64,000 nucleotides of DNA from Istiophorus platypterus. Its lineage: Eukaryota; Chordata; Actinopteri; Istiophoriformes; Istiophoridae. Numbering within the stretch: position 1 is the first letter of the stretch; each line of letters begins with the position of its first letter. Position numbers and translations under genes: made by a program. Below are positions 39,020 through 51,806 of this stretch, piece by piece. The notes below the pieces were generated by a model. It did no database searches, had not been told where the DNA came from, and saw only the letters and a program-made list of their open reading frames with translations. The stretch lies in the NCBI GenBank assembly GCA_016859345.1, contig CM029119.1:10172896-10236895 (forward strand), written 5' to 3'.

Positions 39020-40689
39020 AAGCCTTAAAACCATCTGCTACATGCATGATGTTTGTCCAAAATTTTTAATTTCCATCTCACTAGTCACATCCTTGTTTGA
39101 CCTTGATGCTGCAGAAATTCTTTTGAATGTTTTAAAGAAATTCAGTTAAATGAGCTCTAAAGCCTTTAGTACATACTGTCATACTGGATGCCATACATGA
39201 AGTTGCTAGGAGCTTATCTTACAGGCTTCCAAACAGTGACTTGTGCCGATTTGTTGAGAGAAAGAAATCTTCATTTTCAGTTAACTTGGCATAGACAGAA
39301 TTCTCATTTGGAATCCATGATGCAGCAGTTCACAGCAGTTACTTGGCTTGCTCTTAACAGCTACAATAATGAGGACAAATAAAAATAACAACGAGGCTGA
39401 AACGGTAAAATTCAAAAAAGCCAAATGAACAGCAAATAATGGAAGAATGATATCTTCTGTATATAGTCAAACAGATATATCTTTGATGGTATTGTACAGC
39501 AGTGGAACTACTTTTTCATTTTTTTTTTTAACCAGTAACTGTCAATATTATGCAAAAATATATTCCTGTCACTGGCTCATCTTGAATGTGAGGTGCTGTC
39601 GTAGCTACTAATTACTTTTTTACACACTGCTCATTATCTTTGCCTGGAGCCCAAAGCTCCTCGTGAGTGCGTGGGTTTTACACGTGTGTTCATATGTAAG
39701 GATCCTAATAACTGTTGCCACTAAAATAACAACATATCTGCAAAATCAGTTTCATTGCACACAGTGAATGAAAATTAAAGTTTTTTTTTCTACTCTAAAA
39801 CCAGCAATCATTAATGCTTGTTTCCGATTTTGAGATAACTGATCATGCATCTAGTGAATTAGCAAGAGGTCGCTCAAGATCCCTCACTCTATCCTTTTAC
39901 TCTGAAGCGGCGGTGATGATGAGATTACATCATGGGTCGATCATGGATAACCTTCAGCATTTTATCTCGCCAGATCCACCCGTTTGTCCTCATCTCTGAC
40001 ACTGACATAGTCACCTGGAATGTAACACTGCCAGATGTCTGAGCTTATTAGCACTCATTTCAAGAGAGGAGTCCTTTCTGTTATTAGGTCTGTGTGAGAT
40101 GTTTATTTCTATCATATATTTCTAAGTGACCCCCGTTCCTTGCTTTATGGATGCTAGTGCATTTGCTATGGTGAGGTTTAAATTTAAGAGTAAAGTCAAG
40201 CAGATTACAACGCCTTTGTAGGCTAACATGCTTACTTGGAGGACACACAAATAATATTTGTGGTTACCTTGACACCTTGGTTTTACTTTCTCCACTACTA
40301 CCACTAATTCTCCACTGCTATATGCATAAAAATAATAAAAACTGCAAAATTAATCAATGTATTCCCTTTATTTATTTATTAAATTCTTATTTAGCCTTTC
40401 CTCTTACCACAAAGCATTGTCATGACACCAAAGAATAAATTATTTTTATATGATATATTGGTTATGCTTGAACAAATATATATATTGCTTTGTTTGCTAA
40501 AAAGTGCTTCACAGACAAACCAAAGTAAAACAATCTATCTCACAAAATTATGTTACATATGTTTTGGGGCGATTCAACCTCATAAAAATAAACTGATATA
40601 AAATTTTAGTAACAGAAATCCATATAGACTTATTTTGGACTTCAGAAGTGTAGTGCTGTCTAAACAGAGCTATCAACACCAGTCACAGA

Positions 40690-40977
40690 TTCACAGTAGG
40701 GGCTTCCCTCTCTATCTTCAAGAATCTCTTGAGGACTCATCTCTTCCGAAAGCACCTCCTCTCCTACGCCTCTAACACCCTAACATGGCCATCTCGCACG
40801 TATTCTGCACTTTCTGTGCTCTTCTTTACCTGATCTCCTCTTACTTTTTCTTATTGAACAGATTTAGTACCTATTGCTTCCTCCAGGGTTTCCTACTGTA
40901 CTGAAGCTCAAGTGCTCCTCACTTGTAAGTCGCTTTGGATAAAAGTATCTGCCAAATGAGTAAATGTAAATGTAACA
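40690..40977 (+). mobile_element. L2-type LINE, 3' end fragment
   Basis: The plus strand reads ASLSIFKNLLRTHLFRKHLL up to a stop codon at 40831-40833. In L2/CR1-like LINEs the polymerase C-terminus has 'pSlstFKklLKTHLFr' (recalled). The 3' tail follows: 'cttgtaagtcgctttggata', then 'aaagtatctgccaaatgagt' and 'aaatgtaaatgta', a tail I recall from fish L2 elements. Only the last part of the element is present, which is usual for 5'-truncated retrotransposition. Confidence 0.75.
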
Positions 40978-41699
40978 ATATAGAGCTTGTGAAAAGCTAG
41001 GGCCTATGAAAAGTTATTTTTGCAGAGAAATTCTGAAATCGATCAGTTTAAAATGCTAAGTTGGAAAGTATTCAAAACAAGGCCAACAAATCCTCCATCA
41101 ATGAATCTCAGAGTATCGAACCATGTTGTTCCTTGCATGACAGCGTCAGTTAAACAGGTAAGCAAAATAACAAAGAATGAGTTTCATAAAGGCAATTATC
41201 TGAGCAGAGCTTTGCTGGTGAACGTATTCCACTCTTGACTTCTCTTTGATGAAAGCAGCAGGAGCCTTCTCACTCCCTACGTCTTATCGCACTGTCAAGC
41301 CAGCTTGCCTGCTCCCACACTGTGCTTGCCAGCAGAAAGGGCACTGCTCGTTAATGCCAGTGAGCTGGAAATGAGTCACAGCACCTTGTCACGTGGCTGA
41401 TCTCTCTACCCCGTCGGCGCCCTCTGCTCAGGAACTAAAGAACATGGTTTTCCCCACTCGTTGACATTCAGTGCTGCTATCATGACTGCTGTTCTCATCA
41501 AATCGAGGGAAAAGAGCGAATGGGCAGATTGAGTTAGATGTGGGGAATTGAACTGGAGGCCTTGCCTTGTGGATACTTGATCCTCTGCTGGTTGTAGAGT
41601 TTGATGTTTATTTTACATTACATTTTACAATATATTCTCCTTCATGGATATAGCTCATGGCAGATTTCAAATGACTATGATTAACAACACAGCCATGAA

Positions 41700-42062
41700 A
41701 ACTAGAATTACCGCCTCGTGGTTGTATGCCTCTGCCAACCAGTCAAGTTGCAGGGAATATGGTCACTTTTCCTCCTGAGATATGCATTGAATGAATGGCC
41801 AGAAAAGTGCTTTTTGCAGAACATTATGAGATACAGTGAAGCTGACCACCATTTTATCCTATTGGACATTTTTGTTGAATTTTTGTCATAATTAGCACAC
41901 AAAGTTATGGTCAAAAACACGTTTTGTGAGGGTCATAGTGAACTTGACCTTTGACCTTGACCACCAAATTCTAATCAGTTCATCCTTGAGTCCAAGTGAA
42001 TGTTTTTGCCAATTTTAAGAAATTTTCTCAGGGCCTTCCTGAGATATCCTGAGAAATGCTTG
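41700..42062 (+). repeat. Fish-type dispersed repeat
   Basis: It starts 'accgcctcgtggttgtatgc', then 'ctctgccaaccagtcaagtt', and continues 'tgacctttgaccttgaccac', 'caaattctaatcagttcatc' and 'cttgagtccaagtgaatg', ending near 'gagatatcctgagaa'. I recall this phrase order from an abundant fish intron repeat. No family name can be given. Confidence 0.6.
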
Positions 42063-42654
42063 GATTCTTTTGGATACTACAAGCTAATCAGTTGAATGAC
42101 AGATGTTAATTAATAAACAGCCTCATACACCACCAATAGATTGTATCATCAATTTGTGATTTGTGTTCCCTGCTTTCCAGAAGTTAAATTTGTGGTAAAA
42201 TGCAGTCATTTGGTCTGTTTTGTACCCACTTTATGTCAGTCTATTTTTTTCTACTTCATTAGGTTTGTATTCAGCATTGAGATAAGTACTCAACTGCAGC
42301 TGAGTCAATGCACCAAAGCTGTTGTTAAGCAGATATGTACACGCGTGGAGATTACCAAAAGGAGCTGACATCATTGAGCCTCAGACCTCAACGAAACTTC
42401 CTCTCTAACGTGCAATTTTTAGCTCTAGAAAATAGATGGCCTAAATATGAAGTACTTTTGGTGATCTGCTTTAACTATTATTTTGTATTTGTTAAGAGAA
42501 CATATGTATAGCCAGAGTGATCTGGTGAGTGATATGTGGTCACTCTAGCCTGCAGGACTCTGCAAGATTTGTAAGACTAACACACTGATGTATGTTTAAA
42601 ATCTAATACCATTTACATATTATCTCAACCAAGAGTAAATGCTCACAATGACTA

Positions 42655-42830
42655 TGCCAACATGTTTCTGTTTAGCAGGTGCAATTTTCACCATGCTCAC
42701 CAAATTTCACCTTAAACCATCCAGTAGTTAATAAGATATTTCAGTCTGGACCAAAGTGGCGGACTGAACAACTGACTGGCAGGAACACACTGTGATCCTT
42801 AGAGCCATGCTGCTAGTGTGGCTAAAAATC
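42655..42830 (+). repeat. Dispersed repeat, relative of the one at 240-775
   Basis: The phrases 'caccatgctcaccaaatttc', 'gatatttcagtctggaccaa', 'agtggcggactgaacaactg' and 'agagccatgctgctagtgtg' 'gctaaaaa' match the tail of a repeat common in fish. It shares the 'cagtctggaccaaagtgg' theme, in opposite orientation, with 'ccaccgctttggtccagactg' near 280-305. Confidence 0.5.
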
Positions 42831-45829
42831 AAGGCGAGTTCAAGCCATCATTTTCACAGCTCCATGATGGTCCTCAGAAAAGACCAGTGAGCAATGACTG
42901 TGTTTAAGCACTCTTTTCATTTCTCAGGGTTGACTAAATCTGTAATCTTTCTCTCTTGTTTTTCTTTGAAATCACCTTACTATATACAGCAGACTATTCT
43001 TCTAGGCCAGGAAATATCATTTTTTAGATGTAAGATATAGAATTGGGAAATTGAGAAACTCTTCAAAAATCTTTAATATGTTTTCTTTTGTCTGGTTTAA
43101 ATAAAATCAAGCGCTGCTTAAAGGATAAGCCAAAAAGGGGTAATTTGGCATGCTTTGTCTTCCCAATTGATTTTATATGGTGGCATTACTCAAAGCAGCA
43201 GCTGTAATGAAGTTGTGTGTCCTCAGCCAGGTCTAATTGAATGATTGAAGGAGGAAGACTTTGAAATCTGAAAAGGCTATTTGTTGGAAACAAATTCAGA
43301 GTTCATGGTCAAAGTGAGCCACCTCACTAAAATCATTAACACTTTAACAAACATACCAGTGTCAGAGTACTAGCATGAACTGCAGAAGCGCAAGAGGTGT
43401 GTTGTGCTTCGTTGCACTGAACCTCGTTGGCAGTAGTACTATATTCAGTGCCACTGTTTTGCATATTGCTGTCAGGAGAACAAAACCTCTTACATTTGGG
43501 GTAGTGACTGGCAGTCTGAGCCTTTTCAGAGGTTCATTCATTTACATCAGAACATCTAAACGAGTCAAACTTTTCCTCAGAATTAGATCTCCGGTCCTCT
43601 CTGTTCATCTTGTATCCTTTAGGCATTCTTTTTTATTAAGTGCTGTACAACATTAAAGTGTTTTTAATTTACTTGAATTGATGTACATCTATCTTATCAT
43701 TCATATCGGCTATAATGCAGTGGAAAATGGGGTAGCATGTTGTGATCCAGTTGGATTTTAACCTGCACACAAGCAGTAATACTTGTGTGAGTGAACAGCA
43801 TAAACACAACTGCAGTCTTCCACTGATACTACGGACCAATCTACGGTAACTGCAGCAGATGAGGACTAATGCTTTACTCATGCTGGTTTTTGAGGTGCAA
43901 ACGAAACCTCATATATTCACTTCTTCCACCTACAGTTCATTCTCCAATTTGCTCAACCCGAGCCTGCTGTCTCATTGTGTGAACAATTTTCTTTAATCTT
44001 TGTTTTTACAGCCAAGGAGTCAGGAAAATGAGAACGGAGAGGAAAGCTCAAATACAGGAACATGTAACCAGAGTGTTATTGCAAACCAAACACAGACAGA
44101 CACTCTATATGCACATCTCTCTCTCCAAGCTTATAGTGACCAAATTATGCTGACCAAACAAGCCAAAAAATTGAGAGTTAACCTGTTAAATAAGCGCTGT
44201 ATATGGTCCCCCAGATAAAAGCAACACACTTGGTTGTATTGGCCTGATTTATTTAAAGTTAAAATAACTAACAGAGACATGACTCACCTTGCTGCTTTGG
44301 TGTAATCCAACAAAGTCACAAACAATACACACGCAGCACACACATCATTAACACTGCTGGGCTGCTAATAGATAGCCTGCAACACTGTTTATGCAGCTAA
44401 TACGTAAATCCCTCAGGCACCTAAACCTGCCTTCACTGTCCAAGAGAAGCTGTTTCAAAGCCTAATTGGTCAGTGAGCAAAAATAGATCTGGGCTGAGTA
44501 ATGAAAGCTTGTACCCTTCTTTTACTGTGCCACTATAATAAATATAGACAAGTTAATGATACAGGTTTAGCCTTTATGTTATAAATAAAAAAACATACAT
44601 AAACTGAAATGACAATCTAGAGATGCAGCAGCATAGCTAACAATGGATGGTAATTGAATGGGTCACTGGTAATTGCTTGATGATTACTGATGATTAAATT
44701 AATCAATAATTCAATTAATGCCTTTTTCCATCCCTTAATTATAGAATTGATTCAACAATTTGCTAAACTGATTGTAAAGATTCAGTATCACCATTTGGTA
44801 TTTAAATCTATGTATTTTTATGTGCCACTACAATAATATTTAAAAATGCTACTATTTTGAGGGATATTTTTGCTATTGTAACATGGTAACAATGCATATA
44901 TAGATACTGAAAGTCAACTTGAAATGCACAGTATTTACATCATATCTATATCAGAGAGACATCAGAGATTGTGAGCAGGTTAGCCATGGAAAAGAGTTAA
45001 GTGAGTGATCAACACTACATGTCAGTAAATGGAAATGAGCTTTGTGCAAATTAGTGATGTTAGGTTTTCGGAGACGCTAATGATCAGATTAATAGATGCA
45101 AACTGGGGGATCCCTCTGGCATGGTTTGAAACCTACGGATTGATGGCATGAAAGTAGATTAAGCCTCATTTAAGCAGTGAGGCGATTATTCATGGGTTAA
45201 CTTAGCTTAATGTAATGCAAACAAATAATGCTTACACTTTCAGCTAATTCAGAGGACCCAAAATATCCTCCTATACACAGGAGAATAACATAGTTCAAAC
45301 AAACTGGGTTAACACTACACTGCCAAAAATGAAACTCAAAAACAAGTTGTCACTGGAGCAGTCTTTTATTGTGTGTATCAAGACTACACACAAACTATCC
45401 AAAAAAAAAAAAGTAGCTACAGTATTTTATCCTGGCACTTTATTATATTAGTTGAACCACTTTTTTAGGTCTGCATACTGTATTTATTACAGGAAAGTGT
45501 CTCACTCAGAACCTCAGGAGTCTCACTCTAATTCAATCAAAAACTTAATAAAATTCAAGTTAATTTCTGTGATATTCATCACTGATTTTAGTTATGAAAG
45601 ATTATAAGAATTTGGAGAAGAAAGAACACAAATTCTGCCATCTTAACTTCATATATTTCAAATTTAATTCTTTTGCTAAAACAATTATCAGCCAGTGGAC
45701 TTAATATTGGTTTTATTGGATGAGCAGTGAGAAGTAGCCTGATTGATGTTATTCCTCCTGTGTTTAATGAACCTGTAAGGCAAACACAGACAGAGCCTTT
45801 GAATCAGTTACTAAGAAATACTAGGTTGC

Positions 45830-45832
<3 letters not shown>

Positions 45833-45870
<38 letters not shown>
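45833..45870. repeat. (GT)n microsatellite
   Basis: This is an uninterrupted GT array of about 19 units. The open frame beginning Met-Cys-Val repeats is an artefact. Confidence 0.95.
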
Positions 45871-45875
<5 letters not shown>

Positions 45876-46906
45876 GAGTGAAAATAATAATAAGGGCAGC
45901 TGACCTGATGTGTTTTTTGGACAACAGAACACAACTTGCTCAGTCCTGCACAAACCTGCACAAATCACTGTTTTCATATGAACAACGCTTCAATTTAATG
46001 GCCGTCATGTGTTAGGGGTTGCTTATAGTAGCAAACACAGAGAGTTATCTCTTGACCCTGCACTTACTTTTAGCTCTATGCAGTTTGAGCTTCTTCTAGC
46101 CCTTTGTTTTGGTGTAGTAAGTTAGTAACTACCGGTCGAGCATAGTTATTCCATAGCAAGCTAGAGACCAAGGTATATTTCATCAATAGCTGGAGAGGAA
46201 TGTGGAGACCAAGACCATACTCACTGGGTCACAAGAAACGTCTACCAGATATACTGTATATGCATGCAATAGTATGCTAATATGTTAGCAAAGTCAGCTA
46301 AATGGTTCCATTACATGAGCAAAGCACATTTTTTTTTAGCTGGCTGGGCAGCAATGGGAAATAAGAAAAATTTAATCAATGCTGCTTTGATTGATACATT
46401 AGCTTTGATTCCGATTATCTTTCCCCATTTTTGTCATGTCCTTTGAAACACAACATGCCTTTAAAAAAAAAAGAGCCCATGTCTCTTACCCAGATGAGTC
46501 ATTATTATAGTTTTTTGATGTTTGATGTGAAAAACCAAAAAGGGGTTTGGGGCTTGGCCATTGTGTTGACAAAAATGGAGGGATTCATTAAAAAAAAACT
46601 ATACAGCATTCCATCTTGCATCATCTGTGACTTCTTGACTACAACTCATATGTGAAGTTGCCATGGCAACCCTATGATCTTCATTAGATAACTCCATTCA
46701 GAAGCACAGAACATGTGATAGCCAATGACATAATTATGCAAACTGGGTGCTGCATATTAAACACCCTATACACCTAACTAAGTCAAGGGAACTGCCATTC
46801 TGGCCTTGACAGACGAGTAGGGAAAAAAAACATCTTGCCAAGAAAGTCATTTCCGGGAACAGGTGCTGGGGAAATTGTTAGAAAATGGCATGGGAATTGA
46901 AATTGA

Positions 46907-47993
46907 GATTGAGAAAGTTAGAGAAACACAAAAACAAACAGTTGAACAGGTTCTGTTCTGGCAGGTAAGATGAAGAAAGCGGTGGAAAATTAAAGCTTCT
47001 GAAACACAATCGGGGCCCCACACGTAGTCTGGAGGACATGAGGGGAAAAGAATGAGATAAGAAGAAACCTTACGAAGTACAACACCAGTGGAGGGTATCG
47101 AGGGATTGCATAATATTGTTGCAAAATATTTGTTCCACATCTTCAGGTCAGACATTGTTTAGTTTTTTCCTGAAGGAGTGATATCACTAATGTGATGTTC
47201 ATATTTCGGAACAACCTATTTATTTACTAATTCTGTCCTGTTGCGGAAAAACAGGCAAGCCCCGAGATAACTTCTCTTATCATGAAGGCTACACAGATGC
47301 CCCCTCCATCAACTCAGTGTGGAGAGGGTGTCCCAGGTAGCTCTTATCAGCACTCTAACACATCCCCCTCGCCAGCCTGCACTATAGATGCAAACCTCTC
47401 AGTCACTTCAGCACACATGGCACACTGCCCGAAGTGCCAGTGAGCAACCTGGGGCGCATTAAACCCAGAGAGTAAACCAACAGGGAGATGCCAAGAAACA
47501 ATAATTTGTCCAACTGACTGATTAAGAGACGGAAAGACGTCAGATAAATGTTGTACGTTTGATGATTCATGGACAAACTGTGATAATCCATTTCTGGATA
47601 TGAACTCAAAAACAGCACCGCTGGCAGAGAAACAGAGAGCGAGCGGCTCAACCAAGAGGTGGCAGAAATTTTTTTTTTTTTTGTTTTAGTTTTTGTTTTT
47701 TCTTTTGTGTGTGTGTGTGTTGAGGCCACTAATTTGTTGGAGTCTGAATTAATTTTGAAGTCAATCAAACCAGGCTGAATAACCCTTAAAGGTACAATAC
47801 TCCATATGAAAAGAAAGAATTAACTCAAGTCTATAGATATTGTTACATAAAACTAAATAATTAAAAGCACTTTATTGGTTTCCTTTGGAATATCACAAGC
47901 TACATTGTGTGTTTACCATACTTTATAAGCTAATCTGAAAATCATATGCATGACTATATACTGCCTTATTATATATTTCTGTCTGAACTTGTA
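46907..47993 (+). repeat. Tandem duplication, copy 1 (1087 bp)
   Basis: The unit starts at 'gattgagaaagttagagaaa' and ends '...gtctgaacttgta'. Every position I compared recurs exactly 1087 bases later, including a 14-T run and a (GT)n run. The unit contains minus-strand open frames of 102 and 121 codons that appear in both copies. They have no recognisable domain, and the longer one runs through the simple repeats. Confidence 0.93.
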
Positions 47994-49080
47994 GATTGAG
48001 AAAGTTAGAGAAACACAAAAACAAACAGTTGAACAGGTTCTGTTCTGGCAGGTAAGATGAAGAAAGCGGTGGAAAATTAAAGCTTCTGAAACACAATCGG
48101 GGCCCCACACGTAGTCTGGAGGACATGAGGGGAAAAGAATGAGATAAGAAGAAACCTTACGAAGTACAACACCAGTGGAGGGTATCGAGGGATTGCATAA
48201 TATTGTTGCAAAATATTTGTTCCACATCTTCAGGTCAGACATTGTTTAGTTTTTTCCTGAAGGAGTGATATCACTAATGTGATGTTCATATTTCGGAACA
48301 ACCTATTTATTTACTAATTCTGTCCTGTTGCGGAAAAACAGGCAAGCCCCGAGATAACTTCTCTTATCATGAAGGCTACACAGATGCCCCCTCCATCAAC
48401 TCAGTGTGGAGAGGGTGTCCCAGGTAGCTCTTATCAGCACTCTAACACATCCCCCTCGCCAGCCTGCACTATAGATGCAAACCTCTCAGTCACTTCAGCA
48501 CACATGGCACACTGCCCGAAGTGCCAGTGAGCAACCTGGGGCGCATTAAACCCAGAGAGTAAACCAACAGGGAGATGCCAAGAAACAATAATTTGTCCAA
48601 CTGACTGATTAAGAGACGGAAAGACGTCAGATAAATGTTGTACGTTTGATGATTCATGGACAAACTGTGATAATCCATTTCTGGATATGAACTCAAAAAC
48701 AGCACCGCTGGCAGAGAAACAGAGAGCGAGCGGCTCAACCAAGAGGTGGCAGAAATTTTTTTTTTTTTTGTTTTAGTTTTTGTTTTTTCTTTTGTGTGTG
48801 TGTGTGTTGAGGCCACTAATTTGTTGGAGTCTGAATTAATTTTGAAGTCAATCAAACCAGGCTGAATAACCCTTAAAGGTACAATACTCCATATGAAAAG
48901 AAAGAATTAACTCAAGTCTATAGATATTGTTACATAAAACTAAATAATTAAAAGCACTTTATTGGTTTCCTTTGGAATATCACAAGCTACATTGTGTGTT
49001 TACCATACTTTATAAGCTAATCTGAAAATCATATGCATGACTATATACTGCCTTATTATATATTTCTGTCTGAACTTGTA
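47994..49080 (+). repeat. Tandem duplication, copy 2 (1087 bp)
   Basis: This copy is apparently identical to copy 1. It is followed at 49081 by ten more bases of the unit start ('gattgagaaa') before the sequences part ('gttag' in the copies, 'aagtt' here). That gives a 10-bp microhomology at the junctions, consistent with slippage or unequal exchange between short direct repeats. Confidence 0.93.
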
Positions 49081-51777
49081 GATTGAGAAAAAGTTATAAA
49101 GTAGGAAATTGGAGAAAAAGTATTTCTGAAATACTGAAGTCTACTTATATTCTACGGTTTCATAATGTCAACCAATCCAGCCAACAAGTCCTTAATGCTG
49201 CTGCTTACTGGTGCACTAACTTTGATCCATTGCTGAAAAAAAATGCATTATGCCCAGCAAATGCACTATTTACTCCTGTCGGAGTTTTTTTTTTAATTAC
49301 CTGTTTTCAAAGATTTATGTCTTCTGTAAGAAAACATGACTTGGGGTCAAGTGGCAAGTAAACTACACATTCATAGGACATAGTGAGAAAACAAAAATAC
49401 AGAATAAAACCAAGTTTGCCTTTTAAGCCCTGACATGAAAGTGAAACTAAATAAATTATATTGACATGAGAAAGATAATTATAATAGATTGCATAAAGCA
49501 AATCACTTATTAATGGCACAAGCAGCAAAAAAGAAATAATTGCATGACTGACAGATTGGTTGATTTATAATTCATTCATCTTTACATTTTCATGCAAACC
49601 ACATGAAACACACATATCAGGAACCATCCAAACATTTCTGGGTAGATAACAACAGCAGCTCTGAATTCTAGCTTTTGACGTTGATCTGGTTTTGCTCGGC
49701 TTCAATTGTATGAATACAAGTTACTTTCCGCATGTTTATTACGATGTCCTAATGTGTCCATGCCCATTGTGACTGATCTCTTCCTTTTTCAAAACCTCCC
49801 TCTCACTGGCACACAACCTGCTAATGAATAATTTACTCTGCTGCTGCGAACGTCTTTAGATTAGACAGAGAAAATTGTTTCGGGAACACATGAATGTTTA
49901 AAGACGAGTCACTGAACCTCTGTGGCGTCTGAAGGGGCCTCACTGGTGTCATTAATTTGTGCCCAAACTGCTATCAGAGGGTTGAAGCAACAGCATGAGG
50001 CTCAATGCAAATTCAGCAGAAAAAAAAAAGGAAAAACTCCTTTGATTTGACGCGGGGAATCATTTTTGTTTCTGTGCCGATACCTTTGCAGACTGATACA
50101 AATGAGTGAGAATCTTTACATTTCAGTGCGAAATGCCAGGCTGCTGTCATCTTTAGCGGGAAATGGTGGGTAGGCGGGTGAATTTTAACCCACCTCTTAG
50201 CATTGTTGGCAGTGTATCTGCATGTCTTGGCAATATTTCCTGTAAGCTCTGCACATGGGGATTCACAGTGCATGTCCACACACTGTGCTTGTGCACACAA
50301 ACACAAACTCTTATCTCTGTCCCAGTCCTTTGCAGGGTATTTACGTCAAAATTAAATGAAATGAGAAATGAATTTAGAAAATAACTGTCTCTCAGAATGT
50401 TTTCATCCCTCGTACGCTGAAATGCTGCAGAAGATTCCCAGAGGATGAATCAGAACATTTTTCTCACATCATGCTTTTGTCTGTTGTTATACAGAGCGAG
50501 GCTGCCTTTTATAGCGAAATGAAGTTTCACACGAATCAGGTGTTTCATTTGAGAAGGCAAACCGTTAGTTGCGTATTTCTCAGAGGAGAAGAGCTTCCTT
50601 TTAAATGCTTTACTATTGCTCTTACAGCTCCGAAAAACACCACTGCTAAATCATTTTACACTTAGTCTCTATTTTTCTACCAACATGTGTAAACACACTA
50701 CTTAAAGTCTGTGCATATCATTACCGCATTTAATAGCAATACTTTGGTGTCTTTAAGTCAACCTCTTACCTAAAAGTGGCAGGGCGGTTTTAAGTAACAT
50801 TTCACAATCTCTGGAAAAGCTTTAGTCTCGTTCTTTTTCATTCCTTCTAAATACTTGAATTCAGAAGTTCAGAGAAGTTAATTGCAAGTCCATACATATC
50901 CTCTTAGAGTTTTAGGCTGTTTTGGGGGTGTCATTTAGAAAGGTAATTGTTTTGGTTGCATATTTTAGCGTCTAATTTTTTTAATGTCAATGAAACTGGT
51001 ATTTGAGGGACTCTTAGTGATGATGCTAATAGTCCTGCAAAGGAGAAGCGAAACAAACTGAGCAAAAAAATTTTTTTTACTTCTTTTAAAAAAAAAACCA
51101 AAAAATTCTTTCACCATCCTTTTCAGACAAGAGAAGAAAGTAATTTTAGTGAGTTAATTTTAGTTCATATCCTAGTAGATCTTATTCATACTGGTGTTAT
51201 TCAACATAATATAATATTTCAGGATGCAAGAGTAAATGTAACATGAGCACTCAAATATGAGAACATTACAAGAATTCATGGACCAAATACATGATGATTA
51301 TAAAAATCTTTTTAATTTCTTTGCTTAGTCTACTGTTTTGGCCATGTGCCATTAATTTTTGATTTAATCTAATGGTTACATTTCTATTTTGCTGTTTATA
51401 ATTATATTTTAAATCAAATAAATAGATCCTGATTCCGATGTGCTGTAATTACTCCAATGACAGTGTATTTTCCCTCTTTGTAAAAAAGATTATTTAATTC
51501 TTGGCTATAACACTTTGGGCTGTGTAGTTGTCTAGTCAAGACAAAAATGGAAACTAAATCCATCTGACTATAGCTTCCTTCTAAAAACTAATTTAATGTT
51601 GATATCCCATTTGGTATCAGTTAAAATAATTATCATAAGTGAACATTCCAATAATATTTTTCTGGCTTTATCTTGCAGTGAGTGAGTCAACTGTGCTAAA
51701 TCTTTGAAATAGTAACTCTCTCTATTAAATGCATGATCATTTGGTAAGCTATGCATATATTTGAAAGCCTTGTAGTT

Positions 51778-51806
51778 TGTTGTTGTTGTTGTTGTTGTTG
51801 TTGTTA
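51778..51806. repeat. (GTT)n microsatellite
   Basis: This is a trinucleotide array of about nine GTT units followed by ATT units. Confidence 0.93.

Larger units (their letters stand above)
34237..40689. other. Non-coding stretch, probably upstream nrg3 intron (part 2)
   Basis: This contains several simple repeats (listed) and otherwise AT-rich sequence. Opposed open frames near 35535-35802 overlap on both strands but match nothing I know. Confidence 0.6.
40978..46906. other. Non-coding stretch, probably upstream nrg3 intron (part 3)
   Basis: This holds two dispersed-repeat copies (41700-42062 and 42655-42830) and a (GT)n array. The remaining sequence shows no exon or RNA gene that I can recognise. 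Confidence 0.6.

Noticed and set aside
46847..47155. Minus-strand frame with a faint hAT-transposase C-terminal look (CPPDYV...VSEALIF)
   Set aside because: The resemblance is a few residues, needs frameshifts, and lacks the family's dimerisation motif. Not enough to call an element.
47347..48855. Duplicated minus-strand open frames of 102 and 121 codons as genes
   Set aside because: They are identical only because the DNA is duplicated. They have no recognisable domain, and the longer frame crosses poly-T and TG runs.
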